NCBI GenBank assembly: GCA_938038735.1
Contig: CALHSW010000068.1
Location: 1 to 45,127, forward strand
From: an uncultured Bacteroidia bacterium
GTDB taxonomy: Bacteria > Bacteroidota > Bacteroidia > Bacteroidales > CAJPTX01
DNA length: 45,127 nt
Reading direction: 5' to 3'
In this document: positions 41,900-45,127 of the stretch, piece after piece
How the letters are laid out: the number at the start of each line of letters is the position of its first letter
Position numbering within the stretch: position 1 is the first letter of the stretch
Program-made: the position numbers and the translations under genes
The notes under the pieces: generated by a model
Seen by the model: only the letters and a program-made list of their open reading frames with translations
What the model was told of the DNA's origin: nothing
Database searches by the model: none

Positions 41900-42835
41900 A
41901 TGCGGGAGAAAGTACGTTTGTTAATAATCGGCGCGGGGCCGGCGGGGTACACCGCCGCCATCTATGGGGCTAGGGCGAATCTCAGCCCGGTGCTATACGC
42001 AGGTTTACAGCCCGGCGGCCAGCTAACGACTACCACAGAGATTGAAAACTACCCCGGGTTCGCAGAGGGTATCGCTGGGCCTGATTTGATGGAAACTATG
42101 CGTAAGCAGGCAGAACGACTCGGTGCTGATCTACGCAATGGCGTGGCGATGAAGGCTGACCTTACGGGGGATAGCAAGGTGATTACTTTTGATGACGGCA
42201 CTGAGGTTGAGGCTGAGGCCGTCATCATTGCCACAGGTGCACAGGCCAAGTATCTAGGGCTAGAGTCGGAGAAGAAGTTCCAGGGCATGGGCGTATCGGC
42301 GTGCGCTACGTGCGATGGGTTCTTCTATAGGGGCAAGAACGTTGCAGTGGTGGGCGGCGGCGATACGGCGGGCGAAGAGGCCACCTATCTCGCCTCGATA
42401 TGCAAGAAGGTGTATCTTATCATTCGAAAGCCCTACATGCGTGCCTCAAAGGCGATGGTGGATCGCGTGGAGTCAACCCCTAACCTCGAGGTGCTTTATG
42501 AGCATGTGACTGAGGAGGTGCTTGGGGATCAGAGCGGCGTGACGGGGCTTCGGGTGAAAAATACGAAGGAGAACAAGACGTACGAGCTGGCGGTTGATGG
42601 GCTGTTCTTAGCCATTGGCCACAAGCCTGCCTCGGACATCTTCAAGGGGCAGCTGGAGCTGGATGAGCAGGGGTACATCAAAACGCAGCCCGGTACGCCT
42701 AGGACGAATATTGATGGCGTGTTCGCCGCGGGTGATGTGCAGGATCCGCACTATCGGCAGGCGGTGACGGCCGCGGGGTCAGGCTGTAAGGCAGCTCTTG
42801 ACGCTGAGCGCTATCTCGGTACGCGGAAATTTTAG
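41900..42835 (+). CDS. trxB: Thioredoxin-disulfide reductase
   Basis: A 311-residue flavoenzyme that passes electrons from NADPH to thioredoxin. Motifs: FAD site LLIIGAGPAGYTAAIYGARA, the redox pair C135-AT-C138 in SACATCDGFFY, the NADPH site VAVVGGGDTAGEEATYLA, and VFAAGDVQDPHYRQAVTAAGSG at the end. Length and layout are those of the low-molecular-weight bacterial enzyme. The gene has its own promoter and a strong terminator and is monocistronic. Confidence 0.98.
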   Translation: MREKVRLLIIGAGPAGYTAAIYGARANLSPVLYAGLQPGGQLTTTTEIENYPGFAEGIAGPDLMETMRKQAERLGADLRNGVAMKADLTGDSKVITFDDGTEVEAEAVIIATGAQAKYLGLESEKKFQGMGVSACATCDGFFYRGKNVAVVGGGDTAGEEATYLASICKKVYLIIRKPYMRASKAMVDRVESTPNLEVLYEHVTEEVLGDQSGVTGLRVKNTKENKTYELAVDGLFLAIGHKPASDIFKGQLELDEQGYIKTQPGTPRTNIDGVFAAGDVQDPHYRQAVTAAGSGCKAALDAERYLGTRKF

Positions 42836-42852
42836 TTGAGGTGCGATGGTTG

Positions 42853-42896
42853 CGGCCTTCTCGGCGATAGTCTCGCCGGGAAGGCCGTTCTTTTTG
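42853..42896 (+). terminator. Terminator of trxB
   Basis: CGGCCTTCTCGGCGA (42853-42867) pairs with TCGCCGGGAAGGCCG (42873-42887) around a 5-base loop, 15 pairs with one G-U, followed by TTCTTTTTG. It begins 17 bases after the stop codon. Confidence 0.95.
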
Positions 42897-42931
42897 CTTC
42901 CATCTGCAACCCTCAGCGTTGGAAAAACGCA

Positions 42932-42966
42932 AGCCAGCCGTGAGGGCTTTGTCCCCACGGCTGGCT
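42932..42966 (-). terminator. Hairpin terminator of the small heat-shock gene
   Basis: AGCCAGCCGTG (42932-42942) pairs with CACGGCTGGCT (42956-42966), with three more GC pairs inside after one bulge. On the minus strand the stem is followed by TGCGTTTTTCC, a modest T-run. It lies just beyond the hsp20 stop. Confidence 0.75.
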
Positions 42967-42988
42967 GAGCAGTTATAAAGATGATGGG

Positions 42989-43426
42989 CTACTTAACGGC
43001 AATCTGCCGCATCCCTGCGTTTGGATCAACCTCCCGCTTCGGCAATAGCACCTTCAGCTCTCCGTTCTCATAGCTCGCCTCCACCCTCTCGCAATCCACA
43101 TCCTCGGGCAACCCGAACGAACGGTGGAACGAACTGTAGTTGTACTCACGCAGAATGCACTTCGCGCCCTCTTTGCCTTCGCCCTTGTCGGTCTCCTCCC
43201 TGCGCTCCTCCTTCTCACTGCTTATGGACAGCGTACCGTTGTCCACATGAATTGAGAAATCTTCTTTCTTCATCCCTGGCGCTGCAAGCTCCACGTGATA
43301 GGCTTTCTCGTCCTCGCTTATGTTCACCGATGGAACGCTGTACTCACGTCGTGTGGGGGTGAACGCATCGTCAAACATTCTTCCTAATACGCTAAATGGG
43401 AAATCTGTACCTCTTACTGGAAACAT
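42989..43426 (-). CDS. Small heat-shock protein (Hsp20/alpha-crystallin)
   Basis: A 145-residue ATP-independent holdase chaperone. The start at 43426 is set by AAGGAGGA located 8 bases before the ATG; an in-frame extension to 43582 is highly charged and unlike the family. The N-terminal arm (FPFSVLGRMFDDAF) leads into the alpha-crystallin domain (about 30-130): VPSVNISEDEKAYHVELAAP, GTLSISSEKEE, REYNYSSFHRSFGLPEDVD and the closing ASYENGELKVLLPK. A perfect inverted repeat lies about 105 bases upstream. The gene converges with trxB. Confidence 0.95.
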   Translation of the reverse strand: MFPVRGTDFPFSVLGRMFDDAFTPTRREYSVPSVNISEDEKAYHVELAAPGMKKEDFSIHVDNGTLSISSEKEERREETDKGEGKEGAKCILREYNYSSFHRSFGLPEDVDCERVEASYENGELKVLLPKREVDPNAGMRQIAVK

Positions 43427-43530
43427 TTCTAAATCCTCCTTTTTAATTTGTTCTTCCTTATCCCCTCTCTTCCTTTTCTCCTTCTTTCCGCTTTCACAGG
43501 GTAGATAAGCGAATGGTGTACCAAGGCATA

Positions 43531-43553
43531 AAATGCGACACTTTGTCGCATTT
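43531..43553. promoter_or_regulatory. Candidate operator upstream of hsp20
   Basis: AAATGCGACA (43531-43540), CTT, TGTCGCATTT (43544-43553): 10-base perfect arms with a 3-base centre. It is not CIRCE (TTAGCACTC-N9-GAGTGCTAA) and has no T-run, so a dimeric regulator site is the simplest reading. A related half, GACATTCTGTC, lies at 43579-43589. Confidence 0.5.
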
Positions 43554-43686
43554 CCCTGTAGCAGAAGTGGAGCAGCTGACATTCTGTCGTTTCTCTGTGG
43601 CTCTTAAATGAACTTCAAACTGCTAGCGTTTGCCGCATTGATATTGATTTGCGGAGGTATGAACATCTCTCCAACTTCGTATCTGG

Positions 43687-43740
43687 TTCGCATCAAATTC
43701 GGATTTCTCCGGAGAAATCCGAATTTGATGCGAAGGGGGT
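43687..43740. repeat. Palindromic dispersed repeat, copy B
   Basis: A perfect 48-base palindrome at 43687-43734 (centre between 43710 and 43711), built of TTCG, ATTCGGATTTCTCC and its complement with no loop. Bases 43691-43740 are identical to 1-50, including the non-symmetric CGAAGGGGGT, so the two copies are direct repeats. The flanking sequence differs at the two places. Confidence 0.95.
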
Positions 43741-43896
43741 GGCACTTTGGAGGGGAGTTGAAAGCGGTTAGTAATTGGTGTTTATGCGGTATGCGTAGCC
43801 CATCATGCTGTATACGCCGTGTATGCATTGATACTCTGACTTCTATCCGTTGAAATTTGTATCTTTACGCCGTAAAACAGATAGGAAGGCGGCAAA

Positions 43897-45127
43897 ATGG
43901 GTACGGAGATTATATACCCGGTAGGGGAGCAGAGTTTTGAGAATCTACGGAATCGGGGCAAGCTGTACGTGGATAAGACCGAACTGATCTACAGGCTGAT
44001 AACTGAGGGCGATTACTACTTTCTGAGCCGGCCTCGGCGATTCGGCAAGAGCCTGCTGGTCTCCACGCTGGAGGCGTACTTCCTGGGGAAGCGGGAACTC
44101 TTCGCGGGGCTGGTGATGGAAAAGCTAGAGAAGGAGTGGAAGGAACACCCCGTGCTGCACGTTGATTTCAGCAGGAATGATTTTGCGGTGGAGGGCGTTT
44201 TGGAGAGTACCCTTAATACCATTCTCTACGATTGGGAGGAGGTGTATGGGCGGGTTGAAGTGGATGAAAATTTTGCGGATCGATTCATACGGGTCATAAA
44301 AAATGCGCACGCGCGGACTGGGCAGCAGGCGGCGGTGCTGGTGGACGAGTACGACAAGCCGATGCTGGACGCGTTCGGCAGCCGGGAGCTGCTGGCGCGC
44401 AACCAAGACATTCTGCGGGGCTTCTACGGGGCGCTCAAGGCGAGCGCGCCGCACCTGCGGTTCGTTTTTTTGACTGGGGTGACGCGCTTCGCGCACGTGA
44501 ACATCTTCAGCGGGCTGAACAACCTGCGGGACATCTCGATGTCCACGGCGTACGCCACGCTCTGCGGGATCACGGCGGCGGAGCTGCGCGCCAACTTCGC
44601 GGAGGGGGTGGCGCGGATGGCCGACGCGCGGGGACTCACGGTGGAGGCGTGCTACGAGAAGCTGGCGCGGGAGTACGACGGCTACCGGTTCTCGGCCGAG
44701 GCGGCCGAGGGGGTCTACAACCCCTTCAGTCTGCTCTGGGCGCTGCAGTACAAGGTCTTCGGCAGCCAGTGGTTCGCCACCGGCACGCCGAGCTACCTGG
44801 TGCGGGTTATGCAGGAGTCGGGGTACTGGGTGGACGACCTGATGGGCAAGGAGGTGACCCTGCAGGCGCTGGGGGACATCAAGGACCCCTACCAGAACCC
44901 GCAGGCGCTCTTCTACCAGTCGGGCTACCTCACGCTGGGCGGCCGGGGCAGGCGGAAGGGGACCTACCGGCTGCGCTTCCCGAACGGGGAGGTGAAGAAG
45001 GGATTCAAGCAGTTCGTGCAGGAGTGCTACCTGCCGGGGGTGTTCGGGGGCGATACGTACAACGCTCTGGCCTTCCACCGCTTGCTGGCCAAGGGCGACG
45101 CGGAGGGGTTCATGGCGCTGCTGGCGT
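43897..45127 (+). CDS. AAA-ATPase-like / PD-(D/E)XK family protein, 3' truncated
   Basis: At least 410 codons, cut by the window end. It begins MGTEIIYPVGEQSFENLR; the P-loop-like YFLSRPRRFGKSLLVSTL and the Walker-B-like VLVDEYDKPMLDA mark the AAA-ATPase-like family (Pfam 'AAA-ATPase_like' with a C-terminal PD-(D/E)XK nuclease), which is multicopy in Bacteroidales. Function is unproven; a selfish or defence role has been suggested for such families. From about 44300 nearly every codon ends in G or C, while the first about 130 codons look like the rest of the window. The start is ATG 43897 with TAGGAAGG upstream. The palindrome copy B ends 163 bases before it. Confidence 0.88.
   Translation, partial: MGTEIIYPVGEQSFENLRNRGKLYVDKTELIYRLITEGDYYFLSRPRRFGKSLLVSTLEAYFLGKRELFAGLVMEKLEKEWKEHPVLHVDFSRNDFAVEGVLESTLNTILYDWEEVYGRVEVDENFADRFIRVIKNAHARTGQQAAVLVDEYDKPMLDAFGSRELLARNQDILRGFYGALKASAPHLRFVFLTGVTRFAHVNIFSGLNNLRDISMSTAYATLCGITAAELRANFAEGVARMADARGLTVEACYEKLAREYDGYRFSAEAAEGVYNPFSLLWALQYKVFGSQWFATGTPSYLVRVMQESGYWVDDLMGKEVTLQALGDIKDPYQNPQALFYQSGYLTLGGRGRRKGTYRLRFPNGEVKKGFKQFVQECYLPGVFGGDTYNALAFHRLLAKGDAEGFMALLA

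Larger units (their letters stand above)
43427..43896. other. Divergent intergenic region with palindromes
   Basis: About 470 bases between hsp20 (minus) and the AAA-ATPase-like gene (plus). It holds the hsp20 operator candidate (43531-43553), the long palindrome (43687-43734) and TATCTTTA at 43860-43867, a near match to the -7 box for the plus-strand gene. The short open frames across the palindrome are not accepted as genes. Confidence 0.7.

Noticed and set aside
1..43740. The two direct copies of the palindrome as ends of a 43.7-kb mobile element
   Set aside because: The genes between are mostly core (topA, purL, ribH, tsaD, trxB) and no integrase, transposase or transfer gene is present. 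The repeat is more likely dispersed.
43604..43853. Short open frames on both strands across palindrome copy B, sharing the peptide KFGFLRRNPNLM
   Set aside because: A perfect palindrome reads the same on both strands, so the shared peptide is a by-product. Neither frame has a ribosome site or known domain.
44125..45078. Long minus-strand open frame (317 codons) opposite the AAA-ATPase-like gene
   Set aside because: High GC3 in the true plus-strand gene removes stop codons from the opposite strand. The minus frame has no recognisable motif, while the plus frame has clear family motifs.

Overview
The window looks like chromosomal DNA of a Bacteroidota bacterium, most likely order Bacteroidales. 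The evidence is a SusC/SusD pair, a protein with a type IX secretion (T9SS) C-terminal sorting domain, a surface protein with the Bacteroidota 'NGFNYQA' N-terminus, and many -7 boxes of the Bacteroidota form TAnnTTTG placed just upstream of genes. I cannot name a genus from sequence alone. No rRNA, tRNA, CRISPR array, transposase or phage gene was found, so this is mainly a core region with some accessory surface and sensory genes.

Layout. 1-252: leader that begins with a 50-base palindromic repeat. 253-2919: TPR histidine kinase and LuxR-type response regulator. 3211-5374 (minus): T9SS cargo protein followed by a surface protein with an internal repeat. 5780-7087: U32 family protein. 7088-12333: terminator, an 11-G homopolymer, then susC-susD closed by a strong terminator. 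12741-17619: methyl-accepting chemotaxis protein, a Cache-HAMP-GAF-PAS sensor with no visible output domain, and a small lipoprotein. 17786-20694: TPR membrane protein, ribH, tRNA nucleotidyltransferase. 20934-24413: patatin-barrel outer-membrane protein and a lipoprotein with terminator. 24565-32814: topA, purL, ubiE, porin, HEPN-like/CBS protein, FKBP-type isomerase. 32849-34478: a TSUP permease divergent from comB. 34508-41848: one tightly packed plus-strand block (tsaD, exo/endonuclease-phosphatase, mtaB, inositol-phosphatase-like, lipid acyltransferase, glycosyltransferase, histidine kinase). 41900-43426: trxB, then a convergent small heat-shock gene. 43687-45127: second copy of the palindrome and a 3'-truncated AAA-ATPase-like gene.

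Working links. tsaD and mtaB act in turn on A37 of tRNA (t6A, then ms2t6A). comB and the divergent TSUP permease could make and export sulfolactate. The chemoreceptor and its downstream neighbour carry related extracellular Cache sensors and may serve one sensory pathway. The most unusual signals are the 48-base perfect palindrome repeated 43.7 kb apart in the same orientation, the poly-G tract before susC, the output-less sensor, the HEPN-CBS protein, and the abrupt GC3 rise inside the terminal AAA-ATPase gene.
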